44,919 nt of DNA from Saccoglossus kowalevskii (lineage: Eukaryota; Hemichordata; Enteropneusta; Harrimaniidae), in the NCBI RefSeq assembly GCF_000003605.2, contig NW_003106599.1, forward strand, positions 234,121 to 279,039. Direction: 5' to 3'. A program made the position numbers and the translations under genes. Below the pieces are notes generated by a model. The model ran no database searches, was not told the DNA's origin, and was given only the letters and a program-made list of their open reading frames with translations. Shown here piece by piece: positions 1-10,860 of the stretch (position 1 is its first letter; every line of letters begins with the position of its first letter).

Positions 1-2692
1 ACTCCCCCGCTTTAAGATTCGATCTATAGAAAAAAACAAGGGCGCACTGATCCGGAATCGGCATATTGGCAGTGGATCTGTGAAGAGAAGGCCCTGTCTT
101 GATCGTGGATATGTGTATATCAATCATATTACTTGAGGGTTCATTCAATGATGGTGTGCTCAAACAGGGAAGTCAAATTCACGTGACCGTCACGTGACTT
201 GCCGACGCAGTCACGTGTTCGTGCGTAGTGCGTCAGATGTAAATATAAAAGACAGTTATGAAGATATAGCGTCTCTTGCACCTGCAGTTACATCGATAAA
301 TTGTCACGTGACACAATGAAGTCTCGTTGCCAGCAATCGGAAGTCGTCAGATAATAAATGAATTTAAAGGTATTATTGTAATTTCCGGGGTCAGAAAGGA
401 AAACATGGTTGCACGCCAAGGATATCTAAATTTCAAATACTAGTACGTTTAAAATTTACCAGTTGTTTTACCGAGACCGCTGCCGTATTTCACAATTTTT
501 AAATGTAAATGTGCTTGTTATGTTTCGGTTCAGTTCAGCCAGTTGTAAACCAGGGCGAAGTGCGGAGCCTTTACAGCGCCACGTGAGCATATGTCACATG
601 TTATATTTGTACTACTGTTTAATTGTAGAATATATTTGTTTACTACTATGTAAAAATAACTCTTCCTAATTCTACTGATCATTCACAATAGACGAACACA
701 CAAGCGGATCACGACAATAAGCAGATAACATCGAATGTGATACAAATATAGTATGTACGTAGCCATGTGAACCGGGTACCTTTGCCGTGTGTTTGTTACA
801 TTGTGTCGTTTTAATATTATTCTGTTTGCGTTGACGGAGTTCTGTGCCATCGGTTACAATAACGCTAACAATATCATTGGGCGTATTCCAGTCCGTTACC
901 AGTAGATACGGGGTTTACACACACACTAGTAATGCAGATTTAGCAGTTGTGTTCTATTACGATCTGCAATTTTATCAATTAAAAAAATAAGATCGTGTTA
1001 TTTTTATGATCATTCTAGTTGTCGTTAAATTGTAATTATATTATTAAATGTAAATTTCTGTGTTGTTTTTGTTGTTGCTGGCTTCCCACGTGGGTGACAA
1101 CTGACGGATTCTTGACATCACGGTGCTAAAACTAAGTTGACGGTCGGAAGACAAATTTGTGTTCAGCCCTTTAGATAATTATCGCAGAATTCCCATTGTA
1201 GTTTGTGCTGTGATTGTTTTCAATCTGCATCGCCGTCTTTACACAGCGATATTTTTAAAGCCCCCGACCTAGTAGGCACGCAGCGCGCGTTCCAGCCGGG
1301 ATAAACATGTTGTATATTTCACCCGCGTTGTATGTGTCACATGGGACTCACATCGAAGGACGACGTGGCGCGGTTACTGTGCCGATTTAATTAATCGGTT
1401 CCTACACGTACTTGATATTGTTCTCTGAGTCTCCTAGGATGGGCGGGGGGAGATACAGTCGTCCATCATGAAGCAAGAACAGTTAAATTTGTAAAGTGTT
1501 GTCAATAAAATGACCTGTTATTGTTTACTACTTCGTTACGCATTGGGATGAAGGTCGGTCAGTCAGTCCAGAGTCTCTCGTAGTAGTGTACATCGATGCA
1601 CACGCACACACAAACAGAACGGTGTTTGTAAAACCGGGCAATAATAAAACGAACGAAATACAGGCGTGTGTGTGTTGTGCTTATCTCTAATCTGGAAGAA
1701 TGGAGACAATGTCGGGTAGTCACGTGGTCATCGTAAATTAAACGGAACTGTCTGACTCTCCCTCTCTCTGTTAAATTGGTTATCCTTTCATTGTCCGATA
1801 AGCTATATTCTCAGTAAAATTAATAGAAATTAACCAGAGCTGTGAGTTCAAAAACAACAACATCCGTACGTTAGATATAAGCGTTTTTATAGAACGTTGG
1901 CGAAAAGTCAGCGATTTTTTTGCAATCGCAATTTGAATTTATTTGTTCAGGGTCACACACTCACGGGTCGGTATGCCGTTGAAAATACACATGGCACAAC
2001 AACTTTATCTGAGCGCAAAGAAACAATGATAATAATTTTGATGTAAAAATCCTAAAAAAATTGAATATCGGCACCAAAATTCAACCTTGTGACTATCTAG
2101 TGCTACTCGTAAGGTAGGACCGCCGACAATTTCAAAGACAGCTCCATTGAATATTGATGAAGTCTGAAAAATCAGACAAAAATAAAACGTAATCAACTTT
2201 ATTGTGCATGGCATCTTGGATTTTATGGTTTTTATTTGCACGGAGGTAATCTCGGCTACTTAGACGTGTTTAAAGTCTCGTTTTCTACCTCTATAAAATT
2301 ACCCATTTACGAGTCTAGAGAGATTTTTTACGCAACGACTACATGCAACTGTAGTAGCTCAATATTAAAGAACTGAGTAATTTGAAAAAAAAAATCGTGT
2401 ACTGTGGATTTATGATTTAGTTCATTGTAGAATGATTTAAATTGGTTGGTTCGTGTTGAGCAAAAACTAGTTGACATCCCGCCTTTTTCAATACGTGGTA
2501 AGCGAGCGAAGGAATCTAGGGTCAGTGCGCACGAAAGCGGTACTGGAACGGTGTCGATTTGCTCCATGAAATTCGCCCCATCGATCGTTTTAATACATTT
2601 TTTACTCGAATTACAAAGAAATCAACTATTTTACTACAGTATTTCTTTGTTTCTCGTATCAGCAATTAAACGGAACAGCGTGTGTGTGTTAT
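1..2692. other. Upstream flank of Hox5, non-coding
   Basis: I see no convincing gene here. Short open frames on both strands lack recognisable domains and look accidental. The stretch is A+T-rich with scattered CACGTG E-boxes at 180, 191, 212, 305, 580, 1087 and 1721. By Hox-cluster order the next gene to the left should be Hox6, but none of it is visible. The region most plausibly holds distal regulatory DNA for Hox5. Confidence 0.6.
180..310. promoter_or_regulatory. Cluster of four CACGTG E-boxes
   Basis: CACGTG occurs at 180-185, 191-196, 212-217 and 305-310. Three of the four sit in the longer palindrome TCACGTGA, and two of these are close to GTCACGTGAC. This core is bound by bHLH and bHLH-Zip factors of the USF, MITF/TFE, Myc/Max and clock families. 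Four copies in 131 bp of A+T-rich DNA is unlikely by chance. Which factor binds, and whether Hox5 is the target, cannot be read from sequence. Confidence 0.45.
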
Positions 2693-2706
2693 TGACCTAT
2701 GGGTCA
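2693..2706. promoter_or_regulatory. Everted nuclear-receptor half-sites (ER2-like) in the Hox5 promoter
   Basis: TGACCT-AT-GGGTCA is a pair of RGGTCA half-sites in everted orientation with a 2-bp spacer, about 96-109 bp upstream of the predicted Hox5 start site. RGGTCA is the core bound by RAR/RXR, COUP-TF, HNF4 and related receptors. Everted repeats are used less often than direct repeats, and ER2 is not a classic retinoic-acid element. The call is a motif match only. Confidence 0.35.
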
Positions 2707-2721
2707 TGTACACGTTCGCTG

Positions 2722-2804
2722 ATTGGTATATTTTGTTCACGTGACTGACCACCTATCCTTATTTGGCTTTTATAGCTTCTAGTGGGTGTGCTCAAGACTT
2801 CAGT
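2722..2804 (+). promoter_or_regulatory. Predicted Hox5 core promoter: inverted CCAAT, E-box, TATA box, initiator
   Basis: Elements in order are ATTGG (inverted CCAAT) at 2722-2726, TCACGTGA at 2737-2744, TTTTATAG (TATA-like) at 2768-2775 and TCAGT (initiator-like) at 2800-2804. The distance from TATA to the initiator A at 2802 is about 31 bp, the standard spacing for RNA polymerase II. This would give an 83-nt 5' leader before the Hox5 ATG at 2885. No transcript evidence is available, so the start site is predicted. Confidence 0.55.
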
Positions 2805-2884
2805 GTAATACATCAACGGTACGACCATCATCATCGACATTGCAGTAATTCAGCAGCCACAAATCAAGCTAATAAAGAAGACAA

Positions 2885-5130
2885 ATGAGCTCGTATTTCG
2901 TAAATTCCTCGTTAACAAGCCGATATCAAAATGGCCAAGATTTCCAAGTACAGCACTACAATACGACAGGAAGATACAATCCGGCACCGGCAGCGGCAGC
3001 GGTGAACTACAACACCGGCTACCAATACTCAAATCATCATGACGCTAGCTACTATCCCAGCGATGCTACTACGGCGCTCCTGCAGCCCCAGCAGCCGACA
3101 ACAACAAATCGGCTCAGTCATACCCCGAGCTCGCACCCTTCATACTCCCTGACTGGGAACTTGGAAAACGTCACAATGTCGGCGAATAGCACGTCGTCAC
3201 CCTCTCCAAACTCCGACAGCAGTCTTTGCAGTGGAGTACACGGGAAGGAAAAAATCGGCACTGGCAGCACTCAGGATGGGGTTTACCCATGGATGCGTCG
3301 CATGCATATGAGCTCAGGTAAAAAAAAAATCTTTTTTTACAGTTACTAAAACTTGCTTTGGCATTGAGATCTTTATTGTACAATATGATCGTTTCATAAC
3401 ACCGTTACGTTACGACGGATAGTTGAAGTGCTGTGCAAACAGGGTATGTAGATTCCGAGTTAAAGATTACCACTCTGTCATTCACATGGCTATGTGCACT
3501 GCTCTTCAAAACGTCACCACGGATGGGCGAAAAGACAAATTATCCCGCCTGTCAAACTTACGCCAGACATACAATCCGTTTTTGGAGCAGAATAACTGCA
3601 AATACTATTCTTAATAATTATTGTCCAAAATAATTCCGTATAAACTAGGCTGAAAATTTTCCCGCGCAAACTGGATGACGAGAGGCGAAAGTTACGTTAT
3701 TACTACCGTGGGAGTTTTGTTAGCACATTAAGTTAATCATATGGTCATTCCGACTCCCTTCCATAGATTTATTATTTTGGAAGATTTATTTCAGCCGGCA
3801 ATGTTGCAACACAACACGTGGAACTCTTGCCAGTGTCGTTCTTGTCAAAATAATACATATTTTCATGGTTAGAACGAACGGAAAATTTCCTTCGCCAGTT
3901 TGTATCATCCTTCAATGGAAGACACCCGCCAGCGGTCATTTTCAACTTTAAAATTTGGTCAGCTTTGTTAGTATTTTTTTTAGTTTATCCGAAACGCAGA
4001 CGATAACAAAAGTACCATAAATGTTTAAAATATATTATAAATAAAGTGTTTGTTTTTGTTTGTTTGTAAATCATTCCGCCACTTATTATTTTCAACTCCT
4101 TTTTAATCAACCTAATTCACGGCAGACGGTTAATTGTCTTGCTTTATATCGTCTGCCGTAGGACGCTGATTCTAAGTTGGATGTTGTTAATGCACGACAA
4201 TCCGGTAACATCTCTTGCCTGGCAATTGTACACACAAATGATAACGGGGTGATAGATGGGCGATGTAGACGTATGCTAACATACACGTATTAACGATGCC
4301 GTATGTCTGCTACTTTGTTTCATTTTTGAACAGGACATGTACAATTTGATATTATTCGCTATTAAAAACAACACACAGTTGGTCGTCCGTTATGCATATA
4401 CCATTTTAAAATAGGAAGGCTTCAATGTACAGAGAATAACGACATTGTCTACGAAGATAATTGTATCTGGATATTGTAGTGTCATGATATCATGATGGAG
4501 TTCTGTTTTTAACAGAATATTTATTGTTGTCACTGAACTGTTTAATTATATATCCGACCAGTTGTGAAAACTAAGAAAGAAAACGCCTGTCTCTTTCGTA
4601 AATCATTTGCGTTCACGACGAGTAATGTTTTGTTTGCAGAAAAAAATAACATGTTTGCCGTTAATAAAACAGTCCATCATTCATATTAATTCTAAAAATA
4701 AGAGTCGTTTTCAGTATGTTTCAAATAATTACACTGACGTGTTCCAACATGGAGCCACAACGCGCCCATGCACAAAAGAATATGGCGTTTTTATTGACTT
4801 GTGTTTTGGTTCTGTCTTTTTTCACACACAGGTACGAATGGTATGGAGGCGAAGCGCAGTAGAACGGCATATACACGGTACCAGACGCTGGAGCTGGAGA
4901 AGGAATTCCATTTCAATCGCTACTTAACTCGACGTCGACGAATCGAGATCGCACACGCGCTAGGGTTGAGCGAACGACAGATCAAAATTTGGTTCCAGAA
5001 CCGACGAATGAAGTGGAAAAAGGAGCACAATGTAAAAAGCATATCACAAATCATGAACCCCGATACAAAGGACAATTCGTGCGAGACCGGTGGACTGTCA
5101 GCGACAGGGTCAGTAAGTCCAACCAACTGA
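2885..5130 (+). CDS. Hox5: Hox5 homeodomain transcription factor (Scr/Hox5 group), two exons
   Basis: This is a nuclear DNA-binding factor that patterns the anterior-posterior axis. Exon 1 is 2885-3317 and exon 2 is 4832-5130, joined across CAG|GTAAAA and a pyrimidine-rich ...CACACAG acceptor. The spliced frame is 732 nt, 243 residues. Residues 1-8 are MSSYFVNS, the N-terminal signature of Hox5-type proteins. An Ala/Tyr/Ser/Pro-rich linker follows. YPWM, the PBC/Exd cofactor contact, is at 134-137 ([12 protein letters not shown]). The homeodomain spans about residues 151-210 with [20 protein letters not shown] in the N-terminal arm and helix 1, and [15 protein letters not shown] in helix 3, including invariant W48, F49, N51 and R53. 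A 33-residue tail follows. The intron lies between the YPWM motif and the homeodomain, as is usual in Hox genes. The ATG has C at -3, a weak context, but the conserved MSSYFVNS fixes the start. The homeodomain alone could fit several middle-group Hox genes; the N-terminus and the downstream mir-10 settle it as Hox5. Confidence 0.95.
3318..4831 (+). other. Hox5: Hox5 intron
   Basis: A single 1,514-bp phase-1 intron splits the glycine codon 145 between the YPWM motif and the homeodomain. The donor is CAG|GTAAAAAA and the acceptor is TTTTTTCACACACAG|GT. The intron is A+T-rich, has one CACGTG at 3815 and shows no recognisable nested gene or mobile element. Exon 1 can be read through the donor for 11 more codons before a stop, which would give a truncated YPWM-only protein if the intron were retained. 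Confidence 0.9.
4849..5028 (+). other. Hox5: Homeobox of Hox5
   Basis: These 180 bp encode the 60-residue homeodomain of Hox5. Helix 1 has the Antp-class [10 protein letters not shown], helix 2 has [15 protein letters not shown], and helix 3 has the WFQNRR recognition core with Gln50 and Asn51. All positions expected for DNA contact are present and no indel is visible. This is the only homeobox I can find on either strand of the window. Confidence 0.95.
5104..5110 (+). promoter_or_regulatory. miR-10 seed match in Hox5 coding sequence
   Basis: ACAGGGT is the exact complement of miR-10 positions 2-8 (ACCCUGU). It lies in exon 2, 17 nt before the stop codon. miR-10 is encoded downstream on the same strand, and Hox mRNAs are known miR-10 targets in other animals. 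One 7-mer in a coding end is suggestive only; by base composition it would occur by chance roughly once in several tens of kilobases. Confidence 0.3.
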
Positions 5131-8100
5131 CCAAAAGCAACACCAACGAAAACAACATCAACATAGAGACTGTAGTGGATATGACGTCATTCATGGCTTC
5201 AAGTCCCAAGTTTGTTGTTCATCCGGGGTCACGTGTTCTGCCGCAGCTTGGCCCGAGCTTTTGAAGCCAGTGGTAACCACCTTAAAAAATACAAGAGGCT
5301 GACTAGTTCTGTACATATATTATCCCCGAAGTTGTTAGTTTTTCTTTATATATTCTTAACTTTGATTTTTTTTATTTATTTTTGAATACGTGTTTGTTTA
5401 TAGTTTGGTTGACTCAATGAGCAGCGCTATATGTGTTATTGTGCGTGTTTCTACAAAAACACACACACACGTAAAATACAAAAAAAAAAAAAAAAAAACA
5501 TCTCGAGCTTGAGTTGCACCGTAACTACATATTCAAACATGTGTTTCAAGCTAGATTACTGCTGCTGGTTTTAAAGTCTAATTCTATCAATTACTCGGTG
5601 AAATTCAATGCTTATAATATAGCCAGAAACACGTGATTTGGACGTGTTTTGGAAGCATATCAAATCTCACTTATTTGAGACTACTTACATATATGTATCG
5701 TACAGCCAACGTTTACCAGGCTTGGTTGACATATATCCCGCGAGTCAAACAATAAGCTCCACAAAGCGTTCCAACAAATTAATGGTAACACCTTACCATC
5801 AGCCGCCGCGCTGCCCCGGGCGTTGGCGAACACACGGACGCTCGTTCACTGTTTTACATACACGCATGCCTCCGACAGCTACATCTTCCACGTCTCGCTA
5901 TACCTTGGGAAAACTGGGTAGTATGTCATTTATGTAATTGTTGGTCGTAATCCTCAAAGAGGGGCTATAAAGTTTATATAGAGCCTATTTATTGGTGTGT
6001 GCTATTTTGCCGTTAAATGTTGTAACAGACGCCCTCAACTTGAGTCAAATTTAGGGCGCCTAGCGATATGAATAGAAGTACAGACTACCCATATTTATAT
6101 TTAACAAGATATAATTTTGTGAGTATGTCTGTCTGAATCTGATATTCCTCTGTCAGATATCACAAATTAATTTTTTGGGGTACATTTGAAATATTTAAAT
6201 CCGTCTATGGTTCACTTTATAGTATTTTCACATTATAATTCTTCTTTTTTTAAAACGCAGACTTGAAAAAATTATAATCATAGAAAAAAGAAATAACTGT
6301 GATGTCACATTTCATCCATGTTTTGTGTATACATAATATGTTGGTGATTATTATCATCATTTTTTGTGTTTTTAGTCTTATTTTGTCTATGTACATTTTT
6401 TTACGTTGGAAAGTATTAAACTCTGTATTGTTCAAACACATTCATTTTATTCTAGGACAATTGTATGACCTACATGAGTTGCGTTTTGTTGCCAATATCC
6501 CAAATTCAAATCGCCATATATAGCCAAAATGAGCTTTACGGTATCAAATGAAGACAGAATAATATGCTAGGATGTTTGTATTTAATTATTTGGTAGGTAA
6601 TGGTTTCATGAATAACAAAATGTAAATAATGCCCTTTTTTAATCCATTTGGAAAATTCTAAACATAGAATACCGATAACTTGGAGGAGCGGAGTGTGTAA
6701 TGATTCTAAACAAAAATATTGTAAGGCGACGTCGAAGGAACAGACTGCTATGGAGGAGCCCCATTTTAGGTTTTGGTGTGATCTGAGAAAGCATGCGAAG
6801 CAAAGCGGCGATGTTGCAATGATACCACTGTATAGTGGGCGTTTAGTAAGCGTAGTTTCCCGAAGATTTAGGCCGCCAGCCCCCCCAAGCCTCTTCTTTG
6901 TACTGTACACAAATTTGTCTACGTTTGAGTCTACCATAGTCTCCCGTCAATGTATAAGCGCTTATGTTACTAGTATGTTATGTGGATGGAACAAAGACGC
7001 AGGCCATTCCAACGACCAACTAGGTCTACAAAAATTGGGGATCGTGATCGGTATAATTTAAGGCAATTATGAAACTCGAGCTGTAACACATACCGGAATT
7101 TGATAATTACTCCGTCTGTTACATATAAAGTACATACACGTACGGCTACAAACAATATCAAATATCGCTATTTCTCGGGTCCCTAACTATATTTTCTAAC
7201 GAATCTTATTTTCAAGTTGTTGAAATCGACAACAAAAATGATGAGTAATCGTGGGGGGAGTGGAGATGATTTCTGGCGACACCTCGGAGAGATTTCCGTC
7301 TCGTCGTTATGAAAACAAATGGAACGTGACCCCAGAATGCCTGCCCGAACACATCGGCGCTACAGGAAATATGAATGAGTGTAATTCATTTGCATCTTTG
7401 TTGCTTTGACCCTGTATGATAGCGTAGAACACACACCGAGTGGCAGGACAGTGACGTGATTTCCCGACAGACTAAGAGGGGCTAACAAATGTTATGAATT
7501 GAAAAATAATAATCTCAATAAACTGCGATATTATTGTTCTCTGCGTCGCGCGTGTTTGTTTTGTTCAAGTTGACGAACCCTGCTTATCGTCGCGTGGAAT
7601 CTTTATATAGGTGATACATTGTAACAAACTGACAATGACATTGAGATTCTAAGCGCGAACACACAGTAAAATTCACCCCTGCAAATACGAGTAAACAATG
7701 ACACAAACGTGTCGTAATTCGACAGTATGGTTCAATTTCTATGTTGCTCGAGCAGAAAGACGCCTCATTTGCATAAACGACATTAGCATATTGTATGACC
7801 TGCCTACCTAAGGAATTGCACTGTACTGTCTGAATATCGCATTTTTTGTGGTTAGAATTTATTGTTCACCGACTTCATGTACTCACTTCATGTCTTGAAG
7901 ATGACCCTGGTTTTCGGTTGAATTTCTGAAATTAGTCAGAGCAGAAATTGAATTGTCGCATATTCCCAACAAAATTTATCTCCAAAACGGATACGTAGAT
8001 TCTGACAAGCTCGGTTTATTGAAGCATGAACGATGTAATTGTTAAAATAAATAAAATATCCCGATTTGGGGTAAATTTCCTGGACCAGACATAGTCAACT

Positions 8101-10356
8101 CGGCTAGTATGCCACCGGGGTCAGCTGGCAGTGGCAGGGTAATTTACATATCAGGTTTGTTATTGAATTAGGATCGGACTTTGTTTTCAACGGCAATTAA
8201 CGATGGAAAAAAGGACGAACTTGTCAAAACAAATTCTGCTACTAAAATACGACTTTGGTTTGACAGCAGCCTTATTAGTTTGTTGAATAATTTATGGAAC
8301 AACATGCAGTTGGATGAGCAAGGTCACGGCGATGGGAAAGCAACAAATGTGAACAGGTCGTAAAATGTACATTACCGATCGGCCCCGCTCGACATCAAAG
8401 TTGCCGGCGGGGTGTCACAGATGTCGAGTCGAATCCTGGATGGAAAAATGCTACGTCCCTTTGTTAGTGCCCCATACAAGCTGAGGTCCACAGTGTTGTG
8501 ATAAAAACCATCCGTAAAGTTTAAAATTGAAGAATGCGGGATTTAAGATTTATGGGTCACGTGGTAATATGAAATCGTCGTTTTCTTACATTTTTAAATT
8601 AAAGAAATAATCATAATAACATTATTTTATACTGTGTATGTGTGCGCATTGTATTGTAATCTATAGTACAGAATATTCCAGTCATTTCTAAATTGCAGAA
8701 TATTTTCAATCATATCAAAAATCAAAATTAATGAGAACAGTTAAGATTGTCAAACAACAGAGTACAATTATAGAAGGAGAAATTCATTCCAAAATGAACA
8801 GAAACTCATTCAAAAATATCACGTGAACCTTTGTATTAATCGTAACAGGCGAAGTGTAGTTTGATTGAACACCTTTTTGGTTTGAGTATTATAAAGTTGA
8901 TGTATTACTACCCCAGCTGTGGGCAACGGAGCTGGTAGCCATGTTGCTTAGCTGACTGGCTGGCTGACGAGTTCATAGTACGCACACACACAGAATATCG
9001 AGTAGCCGTCGCGATATTAAGCGTTTAATTTGCAGTTTTTTGCTGCTGACACCGCTAACATGTGAAAACACACGTAAACAGATTGACAGGGAAAGGAAAG
9101 TTTTCCAAAATTTCGAATTTTCGATTCACGGAGGAAGCGGGAACTCGGATGCAGGAGACGGAAGGATTCTGCAGAGGTTGGTGTTCCCGGCAATGAATAT
9201 TTCATAATATTTTTCCGTTTAATACAAATCATAGTTGACGTGTCAACGGTGTATGTAACAGGAGCTCCGGATTTGTCGTTATTTGAGACACTGATTCCGA
9301 CAAGTTAACCCGACGGGTTGCCATGCCTGCTTCTTGTAATCTGTGAAACGTTGAGATTCAAACATCCTATCTATCCACACATGGTAATGTTGAAGAGACA
9401 GTATTTCTGCTTTTAAAAAAGAATCACTGATAAAACAACCAGTTATTAAAAATGAGAACAGCTTTTCCGCTTCTTTGATGATCGTTGCAGTTATTGAATC
9501 CTCTGTTCAACGCAGATATCCAAAATAAGCAAGTCTGTCTTTTTCCCCAGCCATACGTCGGGGATAATTAATTATTAACGGTCTCTAAAAGTACTGGTAC
9601 AAGTACGTGGGATGTAGATGTATATTTCAGTTTTGATAGACACGGTCAAAACTTCATGTTTATTCAGTCGGTAATTTCAACCGTCAGCCACGTCGTCAAA
9701 AGGCGGGAAGTTCATCTTCTCATGAAGATTGCTTAAATATTACCTCATTATGATATTTGTGTAGAAATTCACGCATAATTCCAGTATTTTGATTTAATAC
9801 TGCGTCAATAACAAGGAATGTCAATCTGTATTGAAAAAAATTAAAAAAAACAACAACATAAAATTCAAAAGCACGAAAGAGAAGAACAAAAAACGCAGAC
9901 CAACTCGTACTGTTTGGTTTAACTGTTGTTCCCAAAATGACAGCGGTGTCTGTTTGCTCCGACAATATCATGTATTGCATGAATTATCGATAAGTCACCT
10001 CACAAAGTTTTGAACTGTGCGTAAATTGAAGAACGTCAGACCTCAGGTCAGGCTTACTACTAACTAAAATACTGCGCACAGTTACCGACAATTTTTTTTT
10101 GGCGCCAATTGTCCGCAATCGCAGGACTCACTTTTTTTATAGATTTCGGGGAACTTTCTATATTCCAGACACTCTGATGGTTAGTAAATTTGCAAACTCT
10201 TAGCAAATGAAGCTAAGACTAACCACTCCTTCGAAATACGGAATTTACTCGTATATTTTCAAAAATATAGAGATATTTTGTTTGGAGATGATGGACTCGG
10301 AGTTTACGGGCATGTATTTCTTTGTTATGAGTGACGGGGTTATAAGCGTGGTTTAA
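5131..10356. other. 3' flank of Hox5, untranslated and intergenic
   Basis: The Hox5 3' untranslated region must begin here, but its end is unclear. The nearest polyadenylation-type hexamers I see are ATTAAA at 6415 and AATAAA at 7517, neither decisive. CACGTG occurs at 5230, 5630, 8558 and 8820. Overlapping opposite-strand frames at about 6536-7061 resemble no known protein. No mobile element is recognisable. Confidence 0.55.
5461..5498. repeat. Short AC run followed by a poly-A tract
   Basis: An (AC)n run at 5461-5470 is followed by a short spacer and 19 consecutive A at 5480-5498. It lies about 350 bp past the Hox5 stop codon. It could be a simple genomic homopolymer inside the 3' untranslated region. 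No target-site duplication or retroposed body is visible beside it. Confidence 0.7.
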
Positions 10357-10365
10357 CATTCGAAG

Positions 10366-10860
10366 ATGTTAGGAATTTTCACTGATTCAGTGGAAAACAG
10401 GGAATTTGATGTGAATGTCGGGTTCATGGATAAATCGGATACATACATTGTCGACACGATATCACCAGACAAGTACAAGAAAGACAAGAAAGAAAATACC
10501 CATGATGCATCATGTCGCATCACTGAACCTCATACAGTAACCAGGTTCTTCAATTTTTGATTTCCGGTCCTGCTGATGACAGAGATTTCGGACCTTCACA
10601 ACCACCGTGAAATGGACATCCATTCAATGGAAAGCCTCCGGAGACATTATTCGGGCCGAACACGAGAATGGAATTCGATTTATTCGTTTTATCGCGTGCT
10701 CAAGAAGGCGTGTAGGAAATTCAATTACATCGCAGACAAAACATGGTTACCCGGCATGCATGTAGACTGGAGCAAAGTACGGGCCGACACTTTTCCGAAT
10801 TTCGTTCAAAACCCAGCCAACTGGAGACAAAACGACGTTTCTAGTCTGTCTACTGAGTGA
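10366..10860 (+). pseudogene. Unrecognised coding-like ORF interrupted by one TGA
   Basis: Starting at ATG 10366, one frame stays open for 64 codons, meets TGA at 10558-10560, then continues from ATG 10576 to TGA 10858-10860. That is 165 codons with a single internal stop, in DNA where stops are frequent. The second half is visibly richer in G+C than its surroundings and has protein-like composition, with four Trp and several Arg/Lys/Asp/Glu. I recognise no family, signal peptide or membrane segment. It could be a decayed gene, a retroposed fragment, two small ORFs or chance. An in-frame stop lies just upstream (10354-10356), so the frame does not extend further left. Confidence 0.25.

Noticed and set aside
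6536-7061. Overlapping open frames of 133 (minus) and 137 (plus) codons downstream of Hox5
   Set aside because: Neither shows a domain, the plus frame lacks a good ATG at its start, and long antisense-paired frames can arise from the same base pattern by chance.
10558-10560. TGA read as selenocysteine within the 10.4-10.9 kb frame
   Set aside because: No selenocysteine-insertion hairpin could be identified and the protein family is unknown; decay or two separate frames is simpler.
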